DNA from: Micromonospora_G sp044458865
Lineage (GTDB): Bacteria > Actinomycetota > Actinomycetes > Mycobacteriales > Micromonosporaceae
Direction: 5' to 3'
Assembly (NCBI RefSeq): GCF_044458865.1
Contig: NZ_JBITIH010000007.1
Span: 1 to 64,000, forward strand
DNA length: 64,000 nt
Numbering within the stretch: position 1 is the stretch's first letter; each line of letters begins with the position of its first letter. Under the pieces are notes generated by a model that did not search any database, was not told the origin of the DNA, and saw nothing but the letters and a program-made list of their open reading frames with translations. A program made the translations under genes and the position numbers. Shown in pieces: positions 25,982 to 35,799 of this stretch.

Positions 25982-26932
25982 TTGTCCGCGTCACGCACCG
26001 AGCAGGTCCGCCCCGACCTCCGCGCCGACTGCGGGAACTGCTTCGGGCTCTGCTGCGTCGGGCCGGCCTTCGCCGCCTCGGCGGACTTCGCGATCGACAA
26101 GTTAGCCGGACACGCCTGCCCGAACCTGGACCAGGACTTCCGCTGCGGCATCCACCCCGACCTGCGGCAACGGGGATTCGCCGGGTGCACCGTCTTCGAC
26201 TGTCTCGGCGCTGGGCAGAAGGTGGCCCAGGTCACCTACCGGGGCGAGGACTGGCGACGGGCTCCGGAGACGGCGGAACAGATGTTCGACGTCTTCACCG
26301 TGATGCGGCAACTGCACGAAGTGCTCTGGTACCTGACCGAGGCGCTCGACCTGGAACCGGCCCGCACGATCCGCCCCGAACTCGGCGTCGCACTCGACCG
26401 GACCGAGAGCCTCACCCGCCTCGGCCCCGACGACCTGCTCGCACTCGACGTGGCGACGTACCGGCGGGAGGTGAACGAACTGCTGCTCCGCACGAGCGAA
26501 CTGGTGCGGGGCAGCGCTGGTGGCCGAGCGCTCGACCGCCGGGGAGCCGACCTGATCGGAGCCCGGCTGCGTGGCGCCGACCTGCGCGGTGCGAACCTGC
26601 GGGGCGCGTACCTGATCGGCGCCGACCTCTCGGGTGCCGATCTCCGGCTGGCCGACCTTCTCGGCGCCGATCTTCGGGCGACTGACCTGCGCGGCGCCGA
26701 CCTGCGGGGCAGCATCTTCCTCACCCAGTTCGGGATCAACGCGGCAACCGGCGACGTGGAGACCCGGCTGCCGGCGGCGCTCGTCCGCCCCGCGCACTGG
26801 ATGGTTCCGGGGCCGCCACCGGGACGGGCGACGATTCCGATCCGCCGCCAGCCCCGCGCGGCGAAGCCCACCCCGACCTCCGACCCCACCTCCGGCAAGG
26901 CACGCCCCCGCCGCAGACCCCGACCGCGCTGA
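25982..26932 (+). CDS. pentapeptide-repeat protein with N-terminal cysteine cluster
   Basis: 316 residues in three parts. The first 80 residues hold seven or more cysteines (CGNCFGLCC, ACPNL, RCGIHP, GCTVFDC), suggesting a zinc or iron-sulfur site. A helical middle (about 95-175) follows. Residues about 180-250 are pentapeptide repeats A(D/N)LRG (GADLIGARLRGADLRGANLR), a right-handed quadrilateral helix. The tail is proline/arginine-rich. The TTG at 25982 fits the onset of the conserved cysteine region; CTGGAG is the nearest ribosome site. Function unknown; DNA-gyrase protection is only one known role of such repeats. Confidence 0.8.
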   Translation: MSASRTEQVRPDLRADCGNCFGLCCVGPAFAASADFAIDKLAGHACPNLDQDFRCGIHPDLRQRGFAGCTVFDCLGAGQKVAQVTYRGEDWRRAPETAEQMFDVFTVMRQLHEVLWYLTEALDLEPARTIRPELGVALDRTESLTRLGPDDLLALDVATYRREVNELLLRTSELVRGSAGGRALDRRGADLIGARLRGADLRGANLRGAYLIGADLSGADLRLADLLGADLRATDLRGADLRGSIFLTQFGINAATGDVETRLPAALVRPAHWMVPGPPPGRATIPIRRQPRAAKPTPTSDPTSGKARPRRRPRPR

Positions 26933-27291
26933 CCCCAGCGCCCCCACTCCTCTCTCCCACCCCGTTGATCTAAGACATATCGTCGTGCTTTGATCTCTGG
27001 TCGCGACGATGAGCCCTGGGTCGCGCGAGGGGGAGAGCGGGGAGGGTGGAGGGGAGGGAGCGGGAAGCGGGCATCTATTAGTCGAAATTTTTCTAGCTTC
27101 CGATGGATTCTTGCAGGCATCGGGACTAATCTATCGCTCAACACACCGCCGAAACATGACCGCAACGCCCGCACAGCGGGGGGTGATCGCGGTCCTCGTC
27201 GAAGACCCGATGCGGGCACCGCCATGGCACCACGGTCTCGCCGAGCCGATGGCGCCTGTCCCGGTACCGCCACCGGGAAAGGAGACCCCGA
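26933..27291. other. intergenic region with an AT-rich operator-like patch
   Basis: No gene is seen in these 359 bases. The stretch 27073-27130 is unusually AT-rich for this genome and contains GAAATTTTTC at 27084-27093 (GAAA-TT-TTTC inverted repeat) and a looser pair, ATTAGTC at 27077 and GACTAAT at 27124. It probably holds the promoter and an operator for the 1988-residue protein. Confidence 0.4.
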
Positions 27292-30200
27292 ATGTTCCGG
27301 TCCCACCACCGCTCCCCGCGTCCACCGACACCACGGAGACTCGCCCGTACGCTCGCCGGGCTGACCGCCGCCGTTACCGCCACGGTCACCACCCTCGGCG
27401 CCGTCGCGCCGCCCGCCATCGCGGCGCCGTCGCAGGGCGCCCCGGCACAGGCCGTGTCGTCCGCCCGGGGGGCCGAGACCACCGGAAACAACGGAGACGT
27501 GCCCGCCGTCCAGGACGTGCGAGCCGCCGCCGCGTACGCGGTGCTGGTCTTCTCCAAGACGGCCGGCTTCCGCCACGACTCGATCCCGGCCGGCATCACC
27601 GCGATCCAGCAACTCGGCGCCGCGAACGACTTCACCGTCGACGCGACCGAGGATGCCACCGCCTTCACCGACGCGAACCTGTCCCGCTACCGGGCCGTCA
27701 TCTGGCTCTCCACCACCGGGGACGTACTCGACCCGACCCAGCAGGCGGCATTCGAGCGCTACATCCGGGCCGGTGGCGGCTACGTCGGCATCCACGCCGC
27801 CGCCGACACCGAATACGACTGGTCCTGGTACGGCAACCTGGTCGGCGCCTACTTCACCTCGCACCCGGCCAACCAGCAGGCGACCGTCAAGGTCGAGGAT
27901 CCGGGCCACCCGTCCACCGCCACGCTGCCGGCCCGCTGGAGCCGGTTCGACGAGTGGTACAACTTCCGGACCAACCCGCGCGGCTCCGCGCACGTACTCG
28001 CCAGCCTCGACGAGTCCACCTACACGCCGGGTTCCGGTGCGATGGGCGCGGACCACCCGACCGCCTGGTGCAAGGCGTACGACGGGGGCCGGTCCTGGTA
28101 CACCGGAGGCGGCCACACGAACGAGTCGTACGCCGACGCGCAGTTCCGGGCCCACCTGCTCGGCGGCATCCAGACGGTGGCGGGGGTGGTCGCGGCCGAC
28201 TGCGGCGCGTCGCAGACCAGCAGCTTCGAGAAGGTCACCCTCGACAACAACACCAGCAATCCGATGGAGTTGGACATCGCACCCGACGGCCGGGTGTTCT
28301 ACCTGGAACGCGACGGTCGGTTGCGGATCATCAAGCCGGACACCCAGACCACGGTCACCGCTGCCACGCTGAACGTTTTCACCGGCAACGAGGACGGACT
28401 GCTCGGCCTCACCCTCGACCCGAACTTCGCCACCAACCGGTGGGTCTATCTGTACTACTCACCCAACGGTGGGGCGGCACGCAACCTGCTCTCCCGGTTC
28501 ACCGTGAACGGTGACACCCTCGACCTGGCCAGCGAGCGGATCCTGTTGCAGGTCGACACCCAGCGCAACACCTGCTGCCACTCCGGCGGCACGATGACCT
28601 TCGACAGCGCCGGCAACCTCTATCTCGCCACCGGCGACAACACGAACCCGTTCGAGTCCGGCGGCTACTCGCCGTTGGACGAGCGCGCCGGACGCCAGGA
28701 CTTCGATGCCCAACGCAGCTCCGGTAACACCAACGACCTGCGCGGCAAGGTGATCCGGATTCGTCCCGAGGCGAACGGCACCTACACCGTGCCGGCCGGC
28801 AATCTCTTCGCGCCGGGCACCGCGCAGACCCGTCCGGAGATCTACGCGATGGGCTTCCGGAACCCGTTCCGGATCGGTGTCGACCCGGAGACGAACGCCC
28901 TCTACGTGGCCGACTACGGACCGGACGCCGGGCAGGCGAACGCCGACCGGGGCCCCGGCAACACGGTGGAGTGGAACATCGTCGGCCAGGCCGGCAACTA
29001 CGGCTGGCCGTACTGCGTCGGGCGCAATGTCGCCTACCGGGACTACACCTTCCCGTCCGGACCGAGCGGCCCGGCGTTCAACTGCGCCGCCCCGGTCAAC
29101 AACTCGCCGAACAACACCGGCCTGACCAACCTGCCCCCGGTGGTCCCCGCGACGGTCGACTACGACTACGACGCCAACCCGCTCTTCCCCGAACTCGGCG
29201 GTGGCGGCGCCCCGATGGCCGGTCCGGTCTACCGGTACGACCCGGGCCTCGCCTCGGCCCGTAAGTGGCCGGCCTACTACGACGGCAAGGCGATCTTCGG
29301 CGAGTGGAACCAGAACAAGATGTACACGATGCAGGTCAGCGCCGACGGCCGGTCGTTGGTCGACATCAACCCGCTGCTGACCGGCCTGTCGACGGTCCGG
29401 CCGATGGACTTCGACTTCGGGCCGGACGGCGCGCTGTACCTGATCGAGTGGGGCAGCGGGTTCGGCGGCAACAACGACGACTCGGGCATCTACCGAATCG
29501 ACTACCGGGCCGTCGACCCGGCGCCGATCGCCGCCGCGAGCGGGCAACCGGTCAGTGGGCAGGCACCACTCACCGTCCAGTTCAGCAGCGCCGGGTCGCG
29601 TGACCCGGAGGGGCAGCCGATCACGTACGCGTGGCGCTTCGGCGACGGTGGCACCTCGAACCAGGCGAACCCGAGCCACACGTACACCGGCAACGGCAAC
29701 TTCACCGCCCAGTTGACGGTGACCGACCCCGGCGGACGCAGTGCGGTGGCGAACGTACCGGTCACGGTCGGCAACACCGCGCCGGTGGTGGCCCTGAGCC
29801 TGCCGCCGAACGGTGGGTTCTTCGACTGGGGCGCCCAGGTCAACTACACGGTGAACGTCACCGACCCGGACGGCGGCACGATCGACTGCTCCCGGGTGGT
29901 GCTGCAGTACCTGCTCGGACACGACGAGCACGCCCACCCGTTGCAGCAGAAGACTGGCTGCTCGGGCAGCGTCCAGACCTCGCTGGACAGCGGACACGGC
30001 GGCGACGCGAACATCTTCGCCGTACTTGAGGCGACCTACACCGACCTCGGTGGACCCGGCGGCGCGGCGCCGCTGACCGGCCGGGCGTTGGTGCAGTTGC
30101 AGCCGAAGCGCAAGCAGGCCGAATACTTCACCACCACCGGGCGGGTCGCCGGCGCACCCACCGGCGGTACGCCGGGCGTGCAGCGGGAGACCACCACTGA

Positions 30201-33200
30201 CCCGCAGGGCGGCTTCCAGAACATCGCCTTCGTCGAGAACGGCGACTGGTGGTCGTACTCGCCGACCAACCTCACCGGCATCCAGTCGCTGCGGTTGCGG
30301 GCAGCCTCCGGCGGTTCCGGCGGCACGGTGGAGGTCCGCAGCGGATCGGCGACCGGGACACTGCTCGGCTCGGTGACCGTACCGGGCACCGGCGGTTGGC
30401 AGAACTACACCGACCTGACCGTGCCGTTGGCGGCCAGCACCAGCACCGGGGCGCTCTACTTCGTGGCGAAGGCGGCGTCGGGCACCCCGGCGGGAGCTGC
30501 CCTGCTCAACGTCAACTGGGTGGACTTCGTCGGACAGGGCGTCGGCGGCAACACCCCGCCGCAGGTGACGGCGTCGGCGACGCCGACCTCGGGCAGCGCG
30601 CCACTGCTGGTGACCTTCACCGGCAACGCCACCGACGCCGAGGGCGACATCCCGCTCAGCTACGCCTGGGACTTCGGCGACGGCGGTGCGGCGAACACCG
30701 CCAACGCCACCCACACGTACGCCAGCGCCGGCACCTTCACCGCGACGCTGACCGTGACCGACTCCCGTGGTGCGCGCGGCACCGCGACGGTCACGGTCAC
30801 CGCCACCGGTGGCCCGGCACCGACCGGCTCGTCGAACGTGCACCTCTTCTACTACCCGTGGTACGGCAGCCCGACCGGCCCGAACGGCGGCTGGCGGCAC
30901 TGGCAGCAGGGTGGACGTACCCCGCCGAACGACGTCGGCGCGGACTTCTACCCGACCCTGGGCGCGTACGACTCCGGTGACCCGGCGGTGCTCACGCAGC
31001 ACATGAACTGGGTGAGGCAGTCCGGCGCGAACGTGCTCGTCTACTCCTGGTGGGGCCAGGGCTCGTACGAGGACAACCTGGTCAACACGGTGATGAACGC
31101 GGCGGCCCAGCAGGGCATCAAGATCGCCTGGCACCTGGAGCCGTACGCCGGGCGCACCGCCGCCTCGACGGTGGCCGACATCAACTACATCAACACCCGG
31201 TACGGCAACCACCCGGCGTTCTACCGGGCGGCGGACCAGGGCAACCGGCCGGCGTTCTACGTCTTCGAGAGCCTGCTCATCCCCGACTGGTCGGCGTTGG
31301 CGCAGGTCAACGCGAACAACATCATCCTGGCCCAGACCACCGACACCTCGAAGATCGCCAACTTCTCCGGTATGTACACCTACGACGCGATCGCCGCCGC
31401 GACCGCACCCGGCTGGGCCAACGCGAGCGCGTACGCCAAGGCCAACGGGCTGATCTGGGCCCCGTCGATCGGCCCCGGCTACATCGACGACCGGGCCGTA
31501 CCCGGCAACACCACCCCCACCCTGGCCCGCAACAACGGCGCCACCTACGACCAGGTGTGGAACAACGCCCTCGGTACGGCCACCGGCGGACTGCCGACCT
31601 GGGTGTCGATCACCTCGTTCAACGAGTGGCACGAGGGCTCCACCCTCGAACCCGCCCGGAGCACCCCGCCGGCCGGCTTCAACTACCAGACCTTCTCCGG
31701 CGCGTACGGGCGCACCGGGGCGTCGGCGGAGACCGCCTACCTCGACCGGACCGCCTACTGGGCGGCCGAGTTCGAACGGCGGCGGACCGGCACCGGTGGT
31801 GGTCTGGTGGCAGAGCCGACCAGCGCCAACTTCGGCGCGCAGAACGTCAACACCAGTAGCGCCGCCCAGGCGGTGACGGTCCGCAACACCGGCACCGCCG
31901 CGGTGGCCCTCACCGGCGTGGTCACCGGTGGTGACTTCAGCCAGACCAACACCTGCGGCTCGTCGCTCGCCGCCGGTGCCACCTGCACGGTCAACGTGAC
32001 GTTCCGGCCAACCGCTGCCGGCGCCCGCAGTGGCTCGTTGACGGTCACCCCGGCGACCGGCAGCGTACTGACGGTGCCGTTGACCGGTACCGGCGTCACC
32101 CCGTCGAGCAACCTGGCGGCGGGCCGGCCGGTCACCGCGACCAGCACCAACCAGGGGTACGGGCCGGGTAACGCGGTGGACGGCAACGCGTCGAGTTACT
32201 GGGAGAGCGCGAACAACGCCTTCCCACAGTCGCTCACGGTCGACCTCGGTACGTCGGTGACGGTCAACCGGGCGGTGCTCAAGCTGCCCCCGAACTGGGA
32301 GACCCGCAACCAGACGCTCTCGGTGCTCGGTTCCACCGACGGTTCGGCGTACACGACGGTGCTCGGCTCGGCCAGCTACACCTTCAATCCGGCCAGCGCC
32401 AACACCGTCACCCTCAACCTGCCGGCGGGTGCTCGCCACTACCTGCGGTTGACCTTCACCGGCAACACCGGCTGGCCCGCCGCGCAGCTCTCCGAGTTCG
32501 AGGTGTACGCCGGCAGCGGCACCGGGGGACCGGTGCTGAGCCTCTCACCCGGCTCGCTGTCGTTCGGCAGCCGCACGGTCGGATCACCCAGCCCGGCGTC
32601 GGCGGTCACGGTGACCAACGCCGGTACGGCCACGGCGAGCCTCACCGGCGTCTCGGTGACCGGGGACTTCGCGCAGTCGCACAACTGCGGGTCGAGCCTG
32701 GCGGCCGGGGCGACCTGCACGGTCAACGTGACGTTCACGCCCACCGCGTCCGGGGCCCGTACGGGCACCCTGTCGGTGGTCTCGAACGCACCCGGCAGCC
32801 CGCACACGGTGGCGCTGACGGGCACCGGCACCTCCACCAACACCAACCTGGCGGCAGGCCGGCCGATCACCGCGACCAGCACCAACCAGGGGTACGGGCC
32901 GGGTAACGCGGTCGACGGCAACGCGTCGAGTTACTGGGAGTCGGCGAACAACGCCTTCCCGCAGTCGCTCACGGTCGACCTCGGCGCGGCGACGACAGTC
33001 TCCCGCCTGGTGCTCAAGCTCCCACCGCAGGCCGACTGGCAGACCCGTACCCAGACCCTGTCGGTGCTCGGCTCCACCAACGGTTCGACGTACGCGACAG
33101 TGGTCGGTTCGGCCGGATACTCGTTCAACCCGGCCAGCGGCAACACCGTGACCATCACCTTCCAGGGCACGTCGCAGCGCTACCTGCGACTGACCTTCAC

Positions 33201-33258
33201 CGGCAACACAGGCTGGCCGGCCGGTCAGCTCTCCGAGTTCGAGGCGTACGCCTCCTGA
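27292..33258 (+). CDS. giant secreted multi-enzyme: ThuA / glucose-sorbosone dehydrogenase / PKD / CBM6 / PKD / GH99 / discoidin
   Basis: 1988 residues, one frame. Signal peptide (1-45); ThuA-like domain (about 83-300, VLVFSKTAGFRHDSIPAGI); PQQ-type glucose/sorbosone dehydrogenase beta-propeller (about 310-738, ends YLIEWGSGFGG); PKD (745-828); linker; CBM6-like domain (about 943-1082); PKD (1090-1177); GH99 catalytic domain (1183-1490) with the diagnostic SFNEWHEGSTLEPA glutamates; then two copies of a choice-of-anchor-D plus F5/8 discoidin module (1505-1740 and 1747-1988). GH99 enzymes are endo-alpha-mannosidases or mannanases. Joining sugar oxidation with hydrolysis and four binding modules suggests attack on an insoluble mannose-containing polymer; that is inference. 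ATG at 27292 follows AAAGGAGA. Confidence 0.88.
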   Translation: MFRSHHRSPRPPTPRRLARTLAGLTAAVTATVTTLGAVAPPAIAAPSQGAPAQAVSSARGAETTGNNGDVPAVQDVRAAAAYAVLVFSKTAGFRHDSIPAGITAIQQLGAANDFTVDATEDATAFTDANLSRYRAVIWLSTTGDVLDPTQQAAFERYIRAGGGYVGIHAAADTEYDWSWYGNLVGAYFTSHPANQQATVKVEDPGHPSTATLPARWSRFDEWYNFRTNPRGSAHVLASLDESTYTPGSGAMGADHPTAWCKAYDGGRSWYTGGGHTNESYADAQFRAHLLGGIQTVAGVVAADCGASQTSSFEKVTLDNNTSNPMELDIAPDGRVFYLERDGRLRIIKPDTQTTVTAATLNVFTGNEDGLLGLTLDPNFATNRWVYLYYSPNGGAARNLLSRFTVNGDTLDLASERILLQVDTQRNTCCHSGGTMTFDSAGNLYLATGDNTNPFESGGYSPLDERAGRQDFDAQRSSGNTNDLRGKVIRIRPEANGTYTVPAGNLFAPGTAQTRPEIYAMGFRNPFRIGVDPETNALYVADYGPDAGQANADRGPGNTVEWNIVGQAGNYGWPYCVGRNVAYRDYTFPSGPSGPAFNCAAPVNNSPNNTGLTNLPPVVPATVDYDYDANPLFPELGGGGAPMAGPVYRYDPGLASARKWPAYYDGKAIFGEWNQNKMYTMQVSADGRSLVDINPLLTGLSTVRPMDFDFGPDGALYLIEWGSGFGGNNDDSGIYRIDYRAVDPAPIAAASGQPVSGQAPLTVQFSSAGSRDPEGQPITYAWRFGDGGTSNQANPSHTYTGNGNFTAQLTVTDPGGRSAVANVPVTVGNTAPVVALSLPPNGGFFDWGAQVNYTVNVTDPDGGTIDCSRVVLQYLLGHDEHAHPLQQKTGCSGSVQTSLDSGHGGDANIFAVLEATYTDLGGPGGAAPLTGRALVQLQPKRKQAEYFTTTGRVAGAPTGGTPGVQRETTTDPQGGFQNIAFVENGDWWSYSPTNLTGIQSLRLRAASGGSGGTVEVRSGSATGTLLGSVTVPGTGGWQNYTDLTVPLAASTSTGALYFVAKAASGTPAGAALLNVNWVDFVGQGVGGNTPPQVTASATPTSGSAPLLVTFTGNATDAEGDIPLSYAWDFGDGGAANTANATHTYASAGTFTATLTVTDSRGARGTATVTVTATGGPAPTGSSNVHLFYYPWYGSPTGPNGGWRHWQQGGRTPPNDVGADFYPTLGAYDSGDPAVLTQHMNWVRQSGANVLVYSWWGQGSYEDNLVNTVMNAAAQQGIKIAWHLEPYAGRTAASTVADINYINTRYGNHPAFYRAADQGNRPAFYVFESLLIPDWSALAQVNANNIILAQTTDTSKIANFSGMYTYDAIAAATAPGWANASAYAKANGLIWAPSIGPGYIDDRAVPGNTTPTLARNNGATYDQVWNNALGTATGGLPTWVSITSFNEWHEGSTLEPARSTPPAGFNYQTFSGAYGRTGASAETAYLDRTAYWAAEFERRRTGTGGGLVAEPTSANFGAQNVNTSSAAQAVTVRNTGTAAVALTGVVTGGDFSQTNTCGSSLAAGATCTVNVTFRPTAAGARSGSLTVTPATGSVLTVPLTGTGVTPSSNLAAGRPVTATSTNQGYGPGNAVDGNASSYWESANNAFPQSLTVDLGTSVTVNRAVLKLPPNWETRNQTLSVLGSTDGSAYTTVLGSASYTFNPASANTVTLNLPAGARHYLRLTFTGNTGWPAAQLSEFEVYAGSGTGGPVLSLSPGSLSFGSRTVGSPSPASAVTVTNAGTATASLTGVSVTGDFAQSHNCGSSLAAGATCTVNVTFTPTASGARTGTLSVVSNAPGSPHTVALTGTGTSTNTNLAAGRPITATSTNQGYGPGNAVDGNASSYWESANNAFPQSLTVDLGAATTVSRLVLKLPPQADWQTRTQTLSVLGSTNGSTYATVVGSAGYSFNPASGNTVTITFQGTSQRYLRLTFTGNTGWPAGQLSEFEAYAS
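31803..33255 (+). repeat. tandem duplication of an anchor-D plus discoidin module (within the giant gene)
   Basis: 31803-32512 and about 32530-33255 encode the same two-domain module. The discoidin parts share long near-identical DNA runs, for example the segments around 32135-32250 and 32865-32980 (GQ-x-GYGPGNAVDGNASSYWES), which points to a recent duplication or gene conversion rather than ancient repeats. Confidence 0.8.
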
Positions 33259-33281
33259 CCTGACCACCACCGCCAAGCCGT

Positions 33282-33323
33282 TGTGGCCGTCTACTACCCC
33301 TGGAGGGGTAGTAGACGGCCACA
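33282..33323. terminator. perfect 20-bp hairpin after the giant gene
   Basis: Bases 33282-33301 pair perfectly with 33304-33323 around a GG centre, 24 bases after the stop of the 1988-residue gene. There is no T-run. It is the strongest hairpin I found in the window and should end the transcript. No gene lies in 33259-33518. Confidence 0.8.
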
Positions 33324-33518
33324 GCCCTTCCCGCTTGTCATCTCTGGTCGTAAACAGTGGTGGGTACCGGATCGGCGGCCCGTCGCTGCCGGCGCGTTCC
33401 CGGTGCCACTGCCGACAGGCGTGTTCGGGTTCCGGCCACCGGCCAGCGGGGTGGTCCACCGACGTCTTGCCCGAATCGTGGCTTGACAAACGCTGGGGTC
33501 CAACCTGGACGATCTGGC

Positions 33519-34442
33519 ATGAGGATTCTTGTCGTGGGCGGAAGTGGTCTGATCGGCGCTCATGTCGTGGACGTGCTGCGTGAGCGAGGCCACGCGGTGA
33601 CCACGTTGGCGCGCACCGCCCAGCCGGGCATCGATCACCTGGTCGATGTCGCGTCTGCCTCGGTCGACGAACTGCGACCGCTGCTCGCCGGCCATGACGG
33701 CGTGGTGTACGCGACCCGCACGGACGAGCAGCGACCGCTGCGCAAGCCGATCTATCCGGTCTTCCGCCGGGACAACGTCGAACCCGTGGTCCGCCTCTTC
33801 ACCGCGGCCCGCCACGAGGGTCTCACCCGCGGCGTCGTGATGGGCTCGTACTACACCTACCACGACCGGCTGCATCCGCAGTGGCGCCTCGCGGCCCGCC
33901 ACACGTACGTCCGATGCCGGGTGGAGCAGGCGCGGGAGGGACGAGCGGCCGCCGGCCCGGGTCTACCCGTTGCCGTGCTCGAACTGCCCTTCGTCTTCGG
34001 CCGGGCCGGCGACCGGCTGCCCAACTGGTCCGGTCCGCTCGACCGTTGGGCGAGGTCTCGTTCACCCCTGGTTGTCCCCGTCGGCGGGACTGCCGCGGCC
34101 TCGGCGCGCAGCGTGGCCGACATCGCGGTCGAGGCGCTCGAACACGCCAGTGGCGAGGACATTCCGGTCGCCGACGAGAACCTCACCTGGAACGACATGA
34201 TCGCGCGGATCGCCGAGGCGGTCGGCCGACCTCGCCGGGTCGGCCGCCTGCCTGCCGGTGCCGTACGGGCCGCCTTGGGCGGTGGCGGCATGCTGCAGTC
34301 ACTCGGTGGTAAGGAGTCGGGCATGAACCCCACCTACCTCGCCAACCTCCTGCTCGCCGAGCTGTTCATCGAGCCGACGACCGGCCGTTCGCTGGGCTCG
34401 GCACTCCGCGAAACCTTCTCCGACCCGCCGTCGGCCGCCTAG
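33519..34442 (+). CDS. NAD(P)-binding epimerase/dehydratase-like protein
   Basis: 307 residues of the extended SDR type: the Rossmann motif MRILVVGGSGLIGAHV (GxxGxxG), then VVMGSYYTYHDR in the place of the catalytic Y-x-x-x-K region (lysine not evident), and LPVAVLELPFVFGRAG, a common epimerase region. The altered catalytic segment suggests an atypical member (NmrA- or sugar-epimerase-like). The ATG at 33519 begins exactly at the nucleotide-binding strand. Substrate unknown. Confidence 0.75.
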   Translation: MRILVVGGSGLIGAHVVDVLRERGHAVTTLARTAQPGIDHLVDVASASVDELRPLLAGHDGVVYATRTDEQRPLRKPIYPVFRRDNVEPVVRLFTAARHEGLTRGVVMGSYYTYHDRLHPQWRLAARHTYVRCRVEQAREGRAAAGPGLPVAVLELPFVFGRAGDRLPNWSGPLDRWARSRSPLVVPVGGTAAASARSVADIAVEALEHASGEDIPVADENLTWNDMIARIAEAVGRPRRVGRLPAGAVRAALGGGGMLQSLGGKESGMNPTYLANLLLAELFIEPTTGRSLGSALRETFSDPPSAA

Positions 34443-34491
34443 CAGGATCGCGCCACGCGACGCGGGACCGGCGCTGCGTAAAGTACCTGTC

Positions 34492-35751
34492 GTGCGAGCG
34501 ACGGTCGACGGACCGACAGACGATGTCGACGCCGTTCGCCCCACCGACCCGGGGGCCGGCTACCGGGTGCTGGCCAGGAACGCGGCGATCGCGGCCGGTG
34601 CCGTCGTCGCCAACGGGCTGCTGAGCGCGGTGATCCTGGCGCTGTGCGCGTCGTTCGGGCAGACGGGCGAGATCGCGGCGTACACGGTGGTCACGTCGGC
34701 GCTGGCCTTCGTGCTGATCATCCTCAGCGGCGGATCGGCGCTGCTCTACCTCAACGGCACCGAGGAGCAGCGTACGCTGGTGCGCAGCCAGTGGACGCTG
34801 GTGGTCGTACCCGGACTGCTGCTCGGCGTGCTGGTCGTCGGCGTGTTCTACGCCCACCGGGGCTACGACGCGACCGCGCTGGCGGCGGCGGGCGTGGTGG
34901 CGCTCGGCAACGGCCTGGCCCAGTTGCAGACCGCCGACTTCAGCCGGCGGATGCGGTTCCTGGCCAGCGCCGTGCTGATGTGCGGCAGCAAGGCGGCGTC
35001 GCTGGTCATGGTCCTGCTCGGGGTTCCGCTCACCGGGGCACTCGCCGTCGCCGGTCTGACGCAGCTCGTTGTCGGCGAACTCGTCCTCGGCGGGGACGGT
35101 TCGCTGCGGCGTGAGCGGTTCCGGGAGCTTTCGTTGCGGCGCGCCATCGCGGGATACCGGTCCAGCCGGCACCTGTTCGGTTTCGCCCTCGGCGACCTGT
35201 ACGTGGCGCGGTTCGCCACGCTTGTGCTGTCGCTGGTCGCGACGCCCGCGATCATGGGCAGTTTCGGGGCGCTCGTCACCGCCTACCAGGCCATCGGCGG
35301 CGTCGTGCAGTCGGCGCTACAGGTGCCGATGGTGGCGCGGGCGCGCAGCCGGTTGGGCTTCGAGCGCTCGGCGCACCCGGCCCACTTCTCGGTGGTGGTC
35401 GCGCTGGTCTGCGCGGTTCCGATGGCGGCGGCCGTCGCCTGGCTGGCACCCTGGCTCACCGGCACGATGCTCTCGCTGCCGCACGGGGAGGCCGCCAACT
35501 GGCTGGCGCTGTTCATGCTGGCGCTGCCGTTCATGGCGGTCAGCCGCGCGCTGATGTCCAACTGGATCGGCGACGGCCACTACGGCCGGGCGACGAGGGC
35601 CATGGCGGTGCTCGCGGCGCTGCTGACCGTCGCCGTCGCGGTCGGCGTCCCCGGGTTCGGCCCATTCGGTGCCGCCGCCGCCACCGCAGCGGCCGAGGCG
35701 TCCGCCCTCGCCGTGATCCTGCTGTTCGCCCGCCGCTTCGCGGGCCGGTGA
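34492..35751 (+). CDS. polysaccharide flippase-like multi-pass membrane protein
   Basis: 419 residues with about 12 predicted helices and few charged residues inside the membrane. The general layout (GYRVLARNAAIAAGAVVANGLLS start, mid-protein basic loop RSSRHLFGFALGDLYVARFA) resembles MOP-superfamily Wzx-type exporters, but no decisive motif is visible. It would sit in the cytoplasmic membrane and may flip a lipid-linked glycan. GTG at 34492 is 50 bases after the epimerase-like gene; the two may be co-transcribed. Confidence 0.6.
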   Translation: MRATVDGPTDDVDAVRPTDPGAGYRVLARNAAIAAGAVVANGLLSAVILALCASFGQTGEIAAYTVVTSALAFVLIILSGGSALLYLNGTEEQRTLVRSQWTLVVVPGLLLGVLVVGVFYAHRGYDATALAAAGVVALGNGLAQLQTADFSRRMRFLASAVLMCGSKAASLVMVLLGVPLTGALAVAGLTQLVVGELVLGGDGSLRRERFRELSLRRAIAGYRSSRHLFGFALGDLYVARFATLVLSLVATPAIMGSFGALVTAYQAIGGVVQSALQVPMVARARSRLGFERSAHPAHFSVVVALVCAVPMAAAVAWLAPWLTGTMLSLPHGEAANWLALFMLALPFMAVSRALMSNWIGDGHYGRATRAMAVLAALLTVAVAVGVPGFGPFGAAAATAAAEASALAVILLFARRFAGR

Positions 35752-35786
35752 CCGCCGGGGTGGGGCAGGTGACCCAGCCCCGGCGG
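35752..35786. terminator. bidirectional hairpin between flippase-like and amylase genes
   Basis: CCGCCGGGG (35752-35760) pairs with CCCCGGCGG (35778-35786), extended by TGGG with CCCA past a one-base bulge. It stands exactly between convergent gene ends at 35751 and 35800. Confidence 0.7.
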
Positions 35787-35799
35787 CGTACCGGACCGC

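Noticed and set aside
28459..32439. 1326-codon open frame on the minus strand
   Set aside because: It is antisense to the giant ThuA-GH99 gene, with valine/arginine/glycine-rich sequence, no domain and no ribosome site: a high-GC shadow frame.
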